A program made the position numbers and the translations under genes. Below, in pieces: positions 24,283 to 32,834 of a stretch of DNA of 42,323 nt (position 1 is its first letter; every line of letters begins with the position of its first letter). Source of the stretch: Rhodospirillaceae bacterium (GTDB taxonomy: Bacteria; Pseudomonadota; Alphaproteobacteria; Rhodospirillales; Rhodospirillaceae). Below the pieces are notes generated by a model that did no database searches, was not told the origin of the DNA, and worked only from the letters and a program-made list of their open reading frames with translations. The stretch is taken from contig JAQWQC010000036.1 in NCBI GenBank assembly GCA_029245025.1, forward strand, positions 1 to 42,323, given 5' to 3'.

Positions 24283-24972
24283 ATGTCAAACACAACAAAA
24301 CCTATCGCTGTGATTGGTACCGGCCGCATGGGCGGCGCGATTAGCGGACGCCTCGTTGAACTTGGCCATTCCGTCGTATTTGGATCTCGGTCTCCAGACA
24401 GCGAAGAAACCACCGCGTTGCTTCAGAAAATCGGTGACGGTGCTTCAGCTACCGACCCATCTGAGGCCGCTGCGGCGGCGGATGTTGTGGTGTTTGCCGT
24501 ACCCTGGGCAGGTGCAGAAGAAGCGGCATCCTCCATCGGGTCAATAAGTGGCAAAACCATCATCGATGTCACCAACGCTTTATCGTTTGGTGCACATGGC
24601 CTCATGGAAATGGCGACCGATACGTCTTCGGGTGAAAGCATCCAAAAATGGTTCCCCGACTGCGTTGTTGTAAAAGCATTCAACACGGTAGGCTTCCATG
24701 TCATTGCCAATCCGGCCGCAGCAGGTGGTCCCGTGTCTGTTCCTATTGTCGGTGACGACGACGATTCAAAGTCGGCCATTGCTGAGCTGGTCCAAACCTT
24801 CGGTTTTGAGACTGTGGATGTCGGTCCTCTCGTTCATGCCCGCGCATTGGAAATGATGTCGATGATCTACATCGTTCCGTACCTGCAGGGCCGGAAAGAA
24901 GACGCGTTCGAATTTTATCTGCGACGCGGTGCTGCACCGGAAGTCAGCGAGGGTGTGCGGGCCGCTGGATAG
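24283..24972 (+). CDS. NADPH-dependent F420 reductase-type protein, paralog 1 (cytoplasmic)
   Basis: 229 residues of the COG2085/F420_oxidored family. The Rossmann motif GTGRMGGAISGRL starts near residue 12, with a GSRSP at the end of strand 2 where Ser-Arg is expected to contact the NADP 2'-phosphate. Further family marks are VVVFAVPWAG, IIDVTNAL and VVVKAFNTVGFHV. It has no signal peptide, unlike paralog 3. Family members reduce F420 or act on other substrates (the group also contains ferric reductase-like domains), so the substrate is open. It begins a run of same-strand genes; paralog 2 follows after 26 bases. Confidence 0.85.
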   Translation: MSNTTKPIAVIGTGRMGGAISGRLVELGHSVVFGSRSPDSEETTALLQKIGDGASATDPSEAAAAADVVVFAVPWAGAEEAASSIGSISGKTIIDVTNALSFGAHGLMEMATDTSSGESIQKWFPDCVVVKAFNTVGFHVIANPAAAGGPVSVPIVGDDDDSKSAIAELVQTFGFETVDVGPLVHARALEMMSMIYIVPYLQGRKEDAFEFYLRRGAAPEVSEGVRAAG

Positions 24973-24998
24973 TAACGCCGAGAAGAAAGACCTCACCG

Positions 24999-25694
24999 AT
25001 GACCATGCTTCGAAATATCTTTATTGCCGACATTTCCATTACGACATCAGGGTTAGCCAACGCTGACACAATTGCCGTTATCGGCACAGGAGGCGTTGGC
25101 AGCGCCTTGGGACCTCATTTCGCCGCCGCGGGACACACTGTGGTATACGGTTCGCGCACACCAGGTAGCGCTGAGGTACAATCCCTTATCTCGCAGACTG
25201 GCAATGATGCGACTGCAACAACTCAGGCTGAAGCCGCAGTGAACGCTGATATTATCTTACTCGCAATTCCCTGGGCGCCTGCGAAAGCCATTGTTTCTGA
25301 ACTTGGTTCGCTTGACGGTAAAATCATAATCGACCCAATAAACGCTTTAGCATTTGACGCAGAAAAAACAGTCGGAATTGCTGCTGATCCCTCAGCCGCC
25401 GAATTGATTCAAGAGTGGGCGCCGGGCGCTCATGTTGTGAAGGCTTTCAACACTCTCACCCGTGCCTATATGGTTGATGCCAACGCCGCAGGAGGACCGA
25501 TTACCATTCCATTGGCCGGTGACGACATAGCGGCCAAGGAGCGGGTCGCTGATCTGGTAACTGCCATCGGCCTCGTACCGCTAGACGTTGGCGCTCTCAG
25601 CCACGCTCGTGGCGTTGAGGCAATGGGGCAACTTTATGTCGCCCAGGGATATCAAGGTCGCACTCGTTTCGAATATCATCTTCGTCCAAGATAA
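24999..25694 (+). CDS. F420 reductase-type protein, paralog 2, with signal-like N-terminus
   Basis: 231 residues. From about residue 24 it aligns throughout with paralogs 1 and 3: IAVIGTGGVGSALGPHFAAA, VVYGSRTPGSAE, ILLAIPWAPAKAI and VVKAFNTLTRAYMV. The N-terminus MTMLRNIFIADISITTSGLANA resembles the signal peptide of paralog 3 (both start with an RNI element and end near an Ala-rich site) but contains an Asp and polar residues inside the core, so export is doubtful. The C-terminus is shorter than in its paralogs, ending FEYHLRPR. It probably shares a transcript with its neighbours. Confidence 0.8.
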   Translation: MTMLRNIFIADISITTSGLANADTIAVIGTGGVGSALGPHFAAAGHTVVYGSRTPGSAEVQSLISQTGNDATATTQAEAAVNADIILLAIPWAPAKAIVSELGSLDGKIIIDPINALAFDAEKTVGIAADPSAAELIQEWAPGAHVVKAFNTLTRAYMVDANAAGGPITIPLAGDDIAAKERVADLVTAIGLVPLDVGALSHARGVEAMGQLYVAQGYQGRTRFEYHLRPR

Positions 25695-25773
25695 CACGTG
25701 CTTCGCGGGTGACACTTTCGCGATCCTCCGCAAACCGCAATTTTAGCCTCTTGTCAGAATTTGGAGATTGCTG

Positions 25774-26871
25774 ATGACCCGATCCAATTACTTTATTGAC
25801 CGCGGCATGAATGGCAATACGCCAGCATTACCTTCGCGGTCGGATGAAAGTTTCGTTGACTATGTTTGCGAAGCCAGAAATGTCTTGCTCCATGCCCGTT
25901 GGAAGCAAATGGGAGAGCACGGCAACAAGGTTTTAAAAGGCCGAGAAATCGCAATTGAGCAAACGAATGATTGCGTAAACCAGGTGCGCGATGTCATTGC
26001 GGGTGATATGGAACTAGCCAGCTTTCTACGTATCAAGCGTAGCTATCAAGAGATGTACAAAGATCGAATTATTGGCTCCATCGACACCCAACGAGACGAC
26101 TGGCTCCGAAAACTCAATGAGGCAGAAACAGAAGGCCCTGGGTCCCTTACCTACAACCCTGATTTTGATATGCCAGATTATGCAAAAGTCCAGATTCACA
26201 TCCAACCCCGCGGCTATGTCGGTGATGATCTAGCGGGTCTGTATTACGACTGCGGTACGCAAATTTTCTTCGGAGGAAACAACGCAGGTGATGCTTGGCA
26301 TCGTAAGCTTGCTGAACACACCAAAATGCCTGAGGACGGCAAAGTTGATCGCATATTGGAAATCGGCTGTTCTGTTGGACAACTTGCTTGCGAACACAAA
26401 AAATTAAACCCCGGCGCCGAGGTATGGGCCACCGACATTTCAGCGCCAATGGTGCGCTACGGGCACTGGCGCGCAATCCAACAAGACCTTGACGTCAATT
26501 TCGCACAAATGGCCTCTGAAGCTCTCGAGTTTCCTGACAATCACTTTGATCTTGTAACCGCTCATATTCTATTCCACGAGATTCCAAGACCTGTAATCGA
26601 GAAGACTCTTGCGGAAGCCTTCCGGGTACTACGTCCGGGCGGAACATTTGTCCTTTGGGATTTCTCCACCACTTCGGATGACCACCCCGGATATGGCGGA
26701 TTTCTAGGACTCATGGATTCTGCTGATAATGGCGAACCGTATGCCCCTGGTTTCGTGACTATGGGTGTAGAGAAAACCATTGAAGACACGGGGTTTGTGA
26801 TTCGCTCTATCGGAGATCCCGCTCAAATGCATGACCGCGTCTGTGACAAGCCCCTCCCAAAAAGCAATTAG
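25774..26871 (+). CDS. SAM-dependent methyltransferase with long N-terminal domain
   Basis: 365 residues. I start at ATG 25774, 7 bases after GGAG. The C-terminal half is a class I methyltransferase: motif I ILEIGCSVGQLACE near residue 195, ATDISAPMVRYG after it, ALEFPDNHFDLVTAHILFHE (motif IV region) and FRVLRPGGTFVLWDFS (motif VI). The N-terminal 170 residues form a helical domain without a family I can name (SFVDYVCEARNVLLHARWKQ, IKRSYQEMYKDRI). No signal peptide. It is wedged between reductase paralogs 2 and 3 (79 bases and 9 bases), suggesting a common pathway. The substrate is unknown. Confidence 0.85.
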   Translation: MTRSNYFIDRGMNGNTPALPSRSDESFVDYVCEARNVLLHARWKQMGEHGNKVLKGREIAIEQTNDCVNQVRDVIAGDMELASFLRIKRSYQEMYKDRIIGSIDTQRDDWLRKLNEAETEGPGSLTYNPDFDMPDYAKVQIHIQPRGYVGDDLAGLYYDCGTQIFFGGNNAGDAWHRKLAEHTKMPEDGKVDRILEIGCSVGQLACEHKKLNPGAEVWATDISAPMVRYGHWRAIQQDLDVNFAQMASEALEFPDNHFDLVTAHILFHEIPRPVIEKTLAEAFRVLRPGGTFVLWDFSTTSDDHPGYGGFLGLMDSADNGEPYAPGFVTMGVEKTIEDTGFVIRSIGDPAQMHDRVCDKPLPKSN

Positions 26872-26880
26872 GAAACAACT

Positions 26881-27642
26881 ATGATCCTGCACAGAAATAT
26901 TGCTATTGCCATCACAGGCTTATTTATTTTCGCCAGCACGCCCGCACTGGCGGAAGTTGTTGCTGTAATCGGCACTGGGAGAATGGGCAGCGCACTGGGG
27001 CTTAGGTTTGCAGAAACGGGGCATACGGTAATATACGGCTCACGCAACCCAAATTCCGAGAAAGCTGCCGCCGTCGTAGCACGGACAGGCAATGGCGCTC
27101 GTGTCGACACATCTGCGAATGCGATTGCCGAAGCGGACATCGTCGCATTGGTCTTGCTTTGGAGGGCGACAGAAGACCTCATCAAATCGAATGTCGACAA
27201 CCTCGATGGTAAGATCATCTTCGACGTAACCAACGCTCCAATTCGCGCTATTCAGCCCGATCGAGAAAACGCCGTTGATACGTCTGCTGGCCAATTGATT
27301 CAGGAATGGGCGCCAAAATCAAAGGTTGTGAAAGCCTTTAACACGGTCGGCTATCACATTCTTGAGAATCCAGCCCATGCAGGCGGACCGGTGACCGTAC
27401 CCTTAGTCGGCAACGACTTACCTGCCATGGAGAAGGTCGCAGAGCTTGTTCAAGCTATGGGTTTTGAAACAATGATCCTCGGCGGCATTGAACAAGCACA
27501 TGTGCTTGAAGGCATGGCGTTGTTATATTTTGTACCCTACGCGCAGGGACGCTTTGACGAGGCGTTCGAATATTATTTCCGTAAAGGCACTGCCCCTACA
27601 GGAGTTAACTCCTCTAGAGTTCGCGGTGCCGATACTGAATAA
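26881..27642 (+). CDS. F420 reductase-type protein, paralog 3, with Sec signal peptide
   Basis: 253 residues. A textbook signal peptide (MILHRNIAIAITGLFIFAS, then TPALA) precedes VVAVIGTGRMGSALGLRFAE. The Rossmann core and the VKAFNTVGYHILENPAHAGG motif align with paralogs 1 and 2, and VIYGSRNPNSE carries the Ser-Arg pair typical for NADP. Ending the signal exactly where the cytoplasmic paralog begins argues that export is real rather than a wrong start. A periplasmic nucleotide-binding enzyme must carry a tightly bound cofactor, be exported folded, or no longer use it. It is the last gene of the run, 9 bases after the methyltransferase. Confidence 0.82.
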   Translation: MILHRNIAIAITGLFIFASTPALAEVVAVIGTGRMGSALGLRFAETGHTVIYGSRNPNSEKAAAVVARTGNGARVDTSANAIAEADIVALVLLWRATEDLIKSNVDNLDGKIIFDVTNAPIRAIQPDRENAVDTSAGQLIQEWAPKSKVVKAFNTVGYHILENPAHAGGPVTVPLVGNDLPAMEKVAELVQAMGFETMILGGIEQAHVLEGMALLYFVPYAQGRFDEAFEYYFRKGTAPTGVNSSRVRGADTE

Positions 27643-27659
27643 GCGCAGCGTAGCGTCGC

Positions 27660-28733
27660 TTAGCCTTCCTCGACGCTTTCACTGACTGATCCGATGTAGT
27701 CCTGCGTCAGGCTTTCAGAGACCGCCCAAAGCTTCTCTGCCATGGCCGCATTTTCCATATTGTGACCCGCTATGACTGGATTACAGTCTTCAAAATAATA
27801 TCCGCTGGTCTCAGACAAAGCGGGTGCGGTCGCCACATAGGTTTCAGTGGCTGCACCGGCTTCGACAGATTTGAAGAACGGCAAAGCCCAGCTGAAAAGA
27901 CCCGCGAATATCCGAATATGCAACGGATAGTGTCGACCAAGATTGGTATTGATCACGCCAGGATGAATCACATTCGACGTGGCCGTCGAACCTTCTAACC
28001 GCCTCGCCAGTTCAAGGGAGAATAAGCCGTTGGCCAATTTAGAGTGGCCATAAGCATCGTTGGGAACATACTCAGCCATCCACGAGCCATCCAATTGATC
28101 AAACTGAATCCCATCATCTGGAGCCCACAAATATCCTTGCGATCCGACGGTTACAAAACGGCCTTGCGGAGCAGCTTTCACTTGCTCCATTAGCCTATTG
28201 GCTAGGATGAAGTGGCCCAAGTGATTGATAACGAAATGACGCTCGACGCCATTGACCAACTGCAGTTCGGGTAGCGCCATAACACCTGCGTTCAAAATGA
28301 GCATGTCTATGGGCGTGCCTGTGGCGCCGATCGCATCTGCACACTCCGCTATCGTTTCAAAATTCGCTAGATCGCCGGCAAAGGGCGTCGTGTTACCCTC
28401 AATAGAATTACAGGCCTCTGTTGCCTTTTCTAAGTTACGAGAGACACCAAAAACATGTGCTCCACGGCCAGCTAAGACCCGCATGGTTTCGTATCCAAGC
28501 CCTGAGTTGCACCCTGTGATGACCGCAGTTTTACTTGATAAATCAAAACCATTAGTGACTTCATCAGCCGTAGACTCTGCGCCGAAGGGGCTTATTGGCA
28601 CACCCTGTGGGCGAACGATCGGAGTATCTTCCTCATCGCCGCCGCATGCTGACAATGAAGTCGCAGCAACAACCGAGGTTGTACCTATAAGAATTTGGCG
28701 GCGAGAAAGGCCGCTAGGCATGGCTTTACTCAT
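27660..28733 (-). CDS. Short-chain dehydrogenase/reductase with Tat and lipoprotein-type signal
   Basis: 357 residues. The N-terminus has a twin-arginine motif (SRRQILI, residues 10-16), a hydrophobic stretch and LSACGG, a lipobox-like site with Cys about residue 30. After a 40-residue linker comes a full SDR domain: AVITGCNSGLGYETM (TGxxxGxG cofactor motif), LILNAGVMALP (NAG motif), and YGHSKLAN (catalytic YxxxK, residues about 232-236). It resembles retinol dehydrogenase/WW-oxidoreductase-type SDRs. AAGGAG lies 9 bases before ATG 28731-28733. Tat export would allow folding with NAD(P) bound before export. It is 44 bases downstream of pntB, so cotranscription is possible. Confidence 0.87.
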   Translation of the reverse strand: MSKAMPSGLSRRQILIGTTSVVAATSLSACGGDEEDTPIVRPQGVPISPFGAESTADEVTNGFDLSSKTAVITGCNSGLGYETMRVLAGRGAHVFGVSRNLEKATEACNSIEGNTTPFAGDLANFETIAECADAIGATGTPIDMLILNAGVMALPELQLVNGVERHFVINHLGHFILANRLMEQVKAAPQGRFVTVGSQGYLWAPDDGIQFDQLDGSWMAEYVPNDAYGHSKLANGLFSLELARRLEGSTATSNVIHPGVINTNLGRHYPLHIRIFAGLFSWALPFFKSVEAGAATETYVATAPALSETSGYYFEDCNPVIAGHNMENAAMAEKLWAVSESLTQDYIGSVSESVEEG

Positions 28734-28777
28734 GGGTAAGCTCCTTTTGGGGTAATACCTTGACCTTTTACGTGACC

Positions 28778-30166
28778 TTACAGTGATTGGACGATTGTCT
28801 CCGTCATTTCTTTCGCATCACCAAACAACATCATGGTGTTGTCTCGGAAGAAGAGTTCATTATCAACTCCGGCATAGCCAGCTGACATTGATCGTTTCAC
28901 GAACAAAACCGTCTTGGCCTTCTCAACATCTAGGATCGGCATTCCATAAATTGGGCTTTGCGGGTCGGTCTTGGCAACTGGGTTCGTAACGTCGTTGGCA
29001 CCAATTACGTAGACCACGTCTGCAGTGCTAAATTCATTGTTTATCTCTTCTAACTCGAAGACTTCGTCGTACGGCACATTCGCTTCCGCAAGTAACACAT
29101 TCATGTGACCGGGCATACGCCCTGCGACAGGGTGAATAGCGTAACTCACATCTACGCCTTCAGATTTAAGTTTGTCGGCCATTTCTCGGAGCGCATGTTG
29201 CGCTTGAGCGACAGCCATGCCGTACCCCGGAACTATGATTATTTTTGACGCATTCCCCATAATGAAGGCAGCATCCTCTCCCGCTCCTGATTTAACGCTT
29301 CTATCACCGCCTGCCGCAGCAGGCCCGGCGTCCGCGTCACCACCAAATCCGCCAAGGATGACATTGACGATGGAGCGGTTCATACCCTTACACATGACGT
29401 AGGACAAAATGGCACCAGAAGATCCCACAAGAGCGCCAACAATAATCAATAGTGAATTACCAAGCGTGAACCCAATCCCGGCGGCGGCCCACCCAGAATA
29501 GGAATTGAGCATGGACACTACGACCGGCATATCCGCGCCACCGATCGGAAGAATGAGAAGAAAGCCGAGCGCAAAACTTAAAAAGGCGACCAGAATGAAT
29601 AGCGAAATACTCTCGGTGTTGCAGAACCAGATAACCAAAACGAGCAACGCAAGACCTAAGAGCGCGTTGAGAGCATGCTGACCCCGAAAAACTAAAGGAT
29701 TACCGGACATCAGCCCCTGAAGCTTAGCGAAAGCGATTACTGAACCTGAAAACGTGATCGCTCCAATCGCAAGACCGATTGACATTTCAATCAAGCTACC
29801 TGCTTTGATGGACCCGATAGTGCCGATGCCATAGGCCTCAGGCGCAAGAAGCGCCGCAAAGGAGACAAGCACAGCAGCCATACCAACCAAACTGTGAAAC
29901 GCTGCGACGAGTTGTGGCAGCGCCGTCATCTCAATGCGCTTGGCGATGATCGTACCTGCAGTACCGCCAACCAATATTCCGACAACAATCCAGACGTAGG
30001 CCGTCACCTCAGGGGAGATCAAAGTCGTTAGAATTGCGATGGTCATCCCAACAATGCCGAACGTGTTGCCTCGACGGGCTGTCTCAGGAGACGATAACCC
30101 ACGCAAGGTCAGGATGAAGAAAACGCCCGAAATCAAATAAGCGAGTAGTGTAGCGCCTTGTGACAT
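28778..30166 (-). CDS. pntB: NAD(P) transhydrogenase subunit beta
   Basis: Proton-translocating transhydrogenase passes hydride from NADH to NADP+ using the proton gradient. This subunit of 462 residues has about nine membrane helices in the first 260 residues, then a charged linker and the NADP(H)-binding domain III (VPGYGMAVAQAQHALREMAD, HPVAGRMPGHMNVLLAEANVPYDEV, VIGANDVTNPVA and GYAGVDNELF). All family segments are intact. It is the third gene of a three-gene operon (pntAA-pntAB-pntB); 9 bases separate it from pntAB. Confidence 0.95.
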   Translation of the reverse strand: MSQGATLLAYLISGVFFILTLRGLSSPETARRGNTFGIVGMTIAILTTLISPEVTAYVWIVVGILVGGTAGTIIAKRIEMTALPQLVAAFHSLVGMAAVLVSFAALLAPEAYGIGTIGSIKAGSLIEMSIGLAIGAITFSGSVIAFAKLQGLMSGNPLVFRGQHALNALLGLALLVLVIWFCNTESISLFILVAFLSFALGFLLILPIGGADMPVVVSMLNSYSGWAAAGIGFTLGNSLLIIVGALVGSSGAILSYVMCKGMNRSIVNVILGGFGGDADAGPAAAGGDRSVKSGAGEDAAFIMGNASKIIIVPGYGMAVAQAQHALREMADKLKSEGVDVSYAIHPVAGRMPGHMNVLLAEANVPYDEVFELEEINNEFSTADVVYVIGANDVTNPVAKTDPQSPIYGMPILDVEKAKTVLFVKRSMSAGYAGVDNELFFRDNTMMLFGDAKEMTETIVQSL

Positions 30167-30175
30167 GACCGTTCC

Positions 30176-30589
30176 CTACTTCGCTTTTTTCTTGAACATA
30201 GCAAGCATCCGGTGGGTCACGATGAACCCACCAAATATATTTACAGATGCTAGAATTACAGCGAAGAAACCCAACACTTTGGATGTCGTAAATTCTTCCG
30301 GCCCTGTCGCAATAAGTGCGCCAACAATAATGACTGATGAGACCGCATTGGTAACAGCCATCAACGGCGAATGAAGTGCGGGCGTCACACTCCAAACAAC
30401 GTAAAACCCAACAAAGACGGCTAGAACAAAAATAGTAACGAGGTACCAGAACTCGTTTCCACCTCCAGCGGCTTGGGTTTCCATTGCCAATTGCCCGGCT
30501 TGGGCGGCGAGCATCTCTGCGCTCTCAGCCAAGGTCTCTGCCTGGTCGGCCAAGCCCTGGGCGGCTTCAGGAACAGCTTGTTTGCTCAT
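30176..30589 (-). CDS. pntAB: NAD(P) transhydrogenase subunit alpha part 2
   Basis: 137 residues holding the membrane part of the alpha subunit that is separate in alphaproteobacteria. After a 50-residue Ala/Gln-rich start (AEMLAAQAGQLAMETQAAGG) come three or four hydrophobic helices: FWYLVTIFVLAVFVGFYVVW, TNAVSSVIIVGALIATG and TSKVLGFFAVILASVNIFGG, with HSPLMAVTNAVS being the family signature. It lies between pntAA (2 bases) and pntB (9 bases). The Ala-rich start is longer than usual but common in this branch. Confidence 0.93.
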   Translation of the reverse strand: MSKQAVPEAAQGLADQAETLAESAEMLAAQAGQLAMETQAAGGGNEFWYLVTIFVLAVFVGFYVVWSVTPALHSPLMAVTNAVSSVIIVGALIATGPEEFTTSKVLGFFAVILASVNIFGGFIVTHRMLAMFKKKAK

Positions 30590-30591
30590 GC

Positions 30592-31749
30592 TTAGCCTCC
30601 TTCCCCTGTCAACCGGGGGTGCACAACCTGGCCTTCTTTGGTCACGAGCGTTCCTGTAACCACGTCATCTTCCCAATCAATATTAAGATTGCCTGTCTCT
30701 TTGTCGATCATTGGAGACAGGAAGTTAAATAGATTGCGCGCATACAAAGCACTTGAGTCGCGAGCCAGACGAGCCGGCATGTTGGCATGGCCAATTATAG
30801 TCACACCGTTATCAGTCGTCAGGGTTTCCCCCAACTGCGAGCCCTCAACGTTGCCACCCGACTCAACAGCCAAATCAACAATGATGGAACCGGCTTTCAT
30901 ACCGGCAACAACATCAGCGGCGACCAACTTTGGCGCCGGCCGGCCAGGTATAAGCGCCGTTGTAATGACGATGTCAGCCTTCACAACTTCTGCTCGTACT
31001 GCCTCAGCCTGCTTCTGTTTGAACTCGTCGCTCATTTCCTTGGCGTAACCGCCTTCCGTCTCAGCAGCCTTCATCGCTTCTTCATCAACAACGATAAACT
31101 TCCCGCCCAGACTCTCGACCTGCTCTTTTGCGGCATATCGAACGTCTGTTGCCAAAACCACAGCGCCCAAGCGCTTCGCCGTCGCGATCGCTTGCAGCCC
31201 GGCTACGCCAGCACCAAAAACAAGTACCCGTGCCGGTGCGATAGTGCCGGCAGCGGTCATCATCATCGGCATCGCTCGACCAAACGTCGCCGCCGCATCA
31301 ATAACTGCTTTGTATCCAGCCAAGTTAGATTGCGACGAAAGGATGTCCATTGACTGCGCACGCGTGATACGCGGCATCAGTTCCATGGCAAAAGCCGTAA
31401 TCTTTTGCTGTGCGAGCGCTTCGACGGCATCCTTCTCGGTGAGAGCTTGCAATGAGGTTATGAGGATCGAGTTTTCCGGAAGACCTGAGACCTCATTTTC
31501 CCCGTCTGCCCCGCATATGGGGCGCGAAACTTTAAGAATAACATCGGCGCCTTTGACAGCATCTGATGGGGACTCAGCGATACTTGCACCAGCCTCCTCA
31601 AAGGCGGCGTCAGAGATATTAGAGGCGTCACCCGCGTCACGTTCAACAACGACGTCGCAGGCTAAACCAACGAATTTCTTGACCGTCTCGGGGGTCGCGG
31701 CAACACGGGCCTCCCCAAGTCGGCGCTCCTTAAGTACTGCGATTTTCAT
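30592..31749 (-). CDS. pntAA: NAD(P) transhydrogenase subunit alpha part 1
   Basis: 385 residues: the NAD(H)-binding domain I. MKIAVLKERRLGEARVAATP is the conserved start, so ATG 31747-31749 is chosen although the frame is open to 31842. Further marks are the RITRAQSMDILSSQSNLAGY region, the Rossmann motif VLVFGAGVAGLQAIATAKRLG near residue 165-185, and IIVDLAVESGGNVEGSQLGE. It heads the three-gene pnt operon, divergent from the DUF3108 gene with about 190 bases between. The split alpha subunit distinguishes this form from the fused PntA of E. coli. Confidence 0.94.
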   Translation of the reverse strand: MKIAVLKERRLGEARVAATPETVKKFVGLACDVVVERDAGDASNISDAAFEEAGASIAESPSDAVKGADVILKVSRPICGADGENEVSGLPENSILITSLQALTEKDAVEALAQQKITAFAMELMPRITRAQSMDILSSQSNLAGYKAVIDAAATFGRAMPMMMTAAGTIAPARVLVFGAGVAGLQAIATAKRLGAVVLATDVRYAAKEQVESLGGKFIVVDEEAMKAAETEGGYAKEMSDEFKQKQAEAVRAEVVKADIVITTALIPGRPAPKLVAADVVAGMKAGSIIVDLAVESGGNVEGSQLGETLTTDNGVTIIGHANMPARLARDSSALYARNLFNFLSPMIDKETGNLNIDWEDDVVTGTLVTKEGQVVHPRLTGEGG

Positions 31750-31941
31750 GGAACCCTTGCACCTAAACTTTACCTCTTCCGTATGCCCTATCCCCTGCCC
31801 TTTGTGAAGGGGGATGAAGACCCAGATTCTGGCCCACCACATAGCGATCAGACTGAGGGCCGTGGGGGTGCACGCGCCTTAGAAATACAATACAACTATT
31901 AGTGTCACTAGTATTACCAAAGCTGGACCGCCTGCCACCCT

Positions 31942-32832
31942 ATGCGTCATTTCGCCTCTTTTATTGCACTGATCACGACCCTAGCCCTCACCGGTTGGGA
32001 ATGCCCAGCCGCGCCTCTCACCGACCAATCAGAGCGACTAGCCTATGACCTTAAAGTTGGGGGGCTCCATGTCGCCGACTTTTTGGCTGAATTTGATGAA
32101 AGCGAGCGGGGCTACCGCACCACGTTAACCATGGAAACACGGGGTATGGCTCGGTGGTTCCAAGATTTTCGAGCCGAAGTTAAGGGTGACGGCACCTTTG
32201 TTATTGAAACAGGTCAAGGACCAACGCCGGTCCCTCGGCAATTTGATCGGGCTTGGGCCGCTGAACAAATCTCCTCTTCACTGACCATTGCCTATGACCC
32301 AGCTACTGGGTTAGCGCGCCCCTTAGAAAGAACCTTCAATCCCCAGACGGACGAAGATATTTCTCTCGACGACCTTGACTGGAACCGTGGTCGTGAAGCA
32401 CCGCTTCCTGTCCCAGATGATATGCGTGTCGGTGTGTTTGATCCCATATCTGCGTTTGTCGCTGCGCGAGGCCAAATTGTCCATCACCGTGAGAATGAAT
32501 TCCGCGTTCCCATCTACGATGGTCGCCGGCGTTATGACCTGGTTGGACGTGTGGAAGCGCCCCGGCAGTTCTGGATCAGTGGGCAGGATATCGAATTGAT
32601 TCCAGTCATCGCCGGCATCGAACCGGTTTTCGGATTTGATCGAGAACGCACAGAAAAAATGCAGGAGAGCGGGGGCAAAATACTCTTCAGCCCCGACGAC
32701 CGATTTATACCGATTCAAGTCATCCTCGAGGGACGTGCATTTACAAGCGTCATGAACCTCACCGCTGACTGCCGGGTCGATACCGAAACATGTGAACAAA
32801 TTGCCGACGCCGGCGCGACAGCTGCTGACTAA
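31942..32832 (+). CDS. DUF3108 domain exported protein
   Basis: 296 residues with an N-terminal signal peptide (MRHFASFIALITTLALTGWE then CPAAP, cleavage probably after the Ala-containing site). The rest is a predicted beta-rich domain with the pattern of DUF3108: RLAYDLKVGGLHVADFLAEF at the start, GMARWFQDFRAEVKGDG, DPISAFVAARG near the middle and IPIQVILEGRAFTSVMNL near the end. DUF3108 proteins are periplasmic or envelope proteins of unknown role. The final 25 residues include two Cys (DCRVDTETCEQ) that could form a disulfide. Two bases separate its stop from the next start. Confidence 0.82.
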   Translation: MRHFASFIALITTLALTGWECPAAPLTDQSERLAYDLKVGGLHVADFLAEFDESERGYRTTLTMETRGMARWFQDFRAEVKGDGTFVIETGQGPTPVPRQFDRAWAAEQISSSLTIAYDPATGLARPLERTFNPQTDEDISLDDLDWNRGREAPLPVPDDMRVGVFDPISAFVAARGQIVHHRENEFRVPIYDGRRRYDLVGRVEAPRQFWISGQDIELIPVIAGIEPVFGFDRERTEKMQESGGKILFSPDDRFIPIQVILEGRAFTSVMNLTADCRVDTETCEQIADAGATAAD

Positions 32833-32834
32833 CC

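Noticed and set aside
31244-31807. A 187-residue plus-strand frame opposite pntAA
   Set aside because: It overlaps a well-supported gene completely and has a low-complexity, antisense-like composition.
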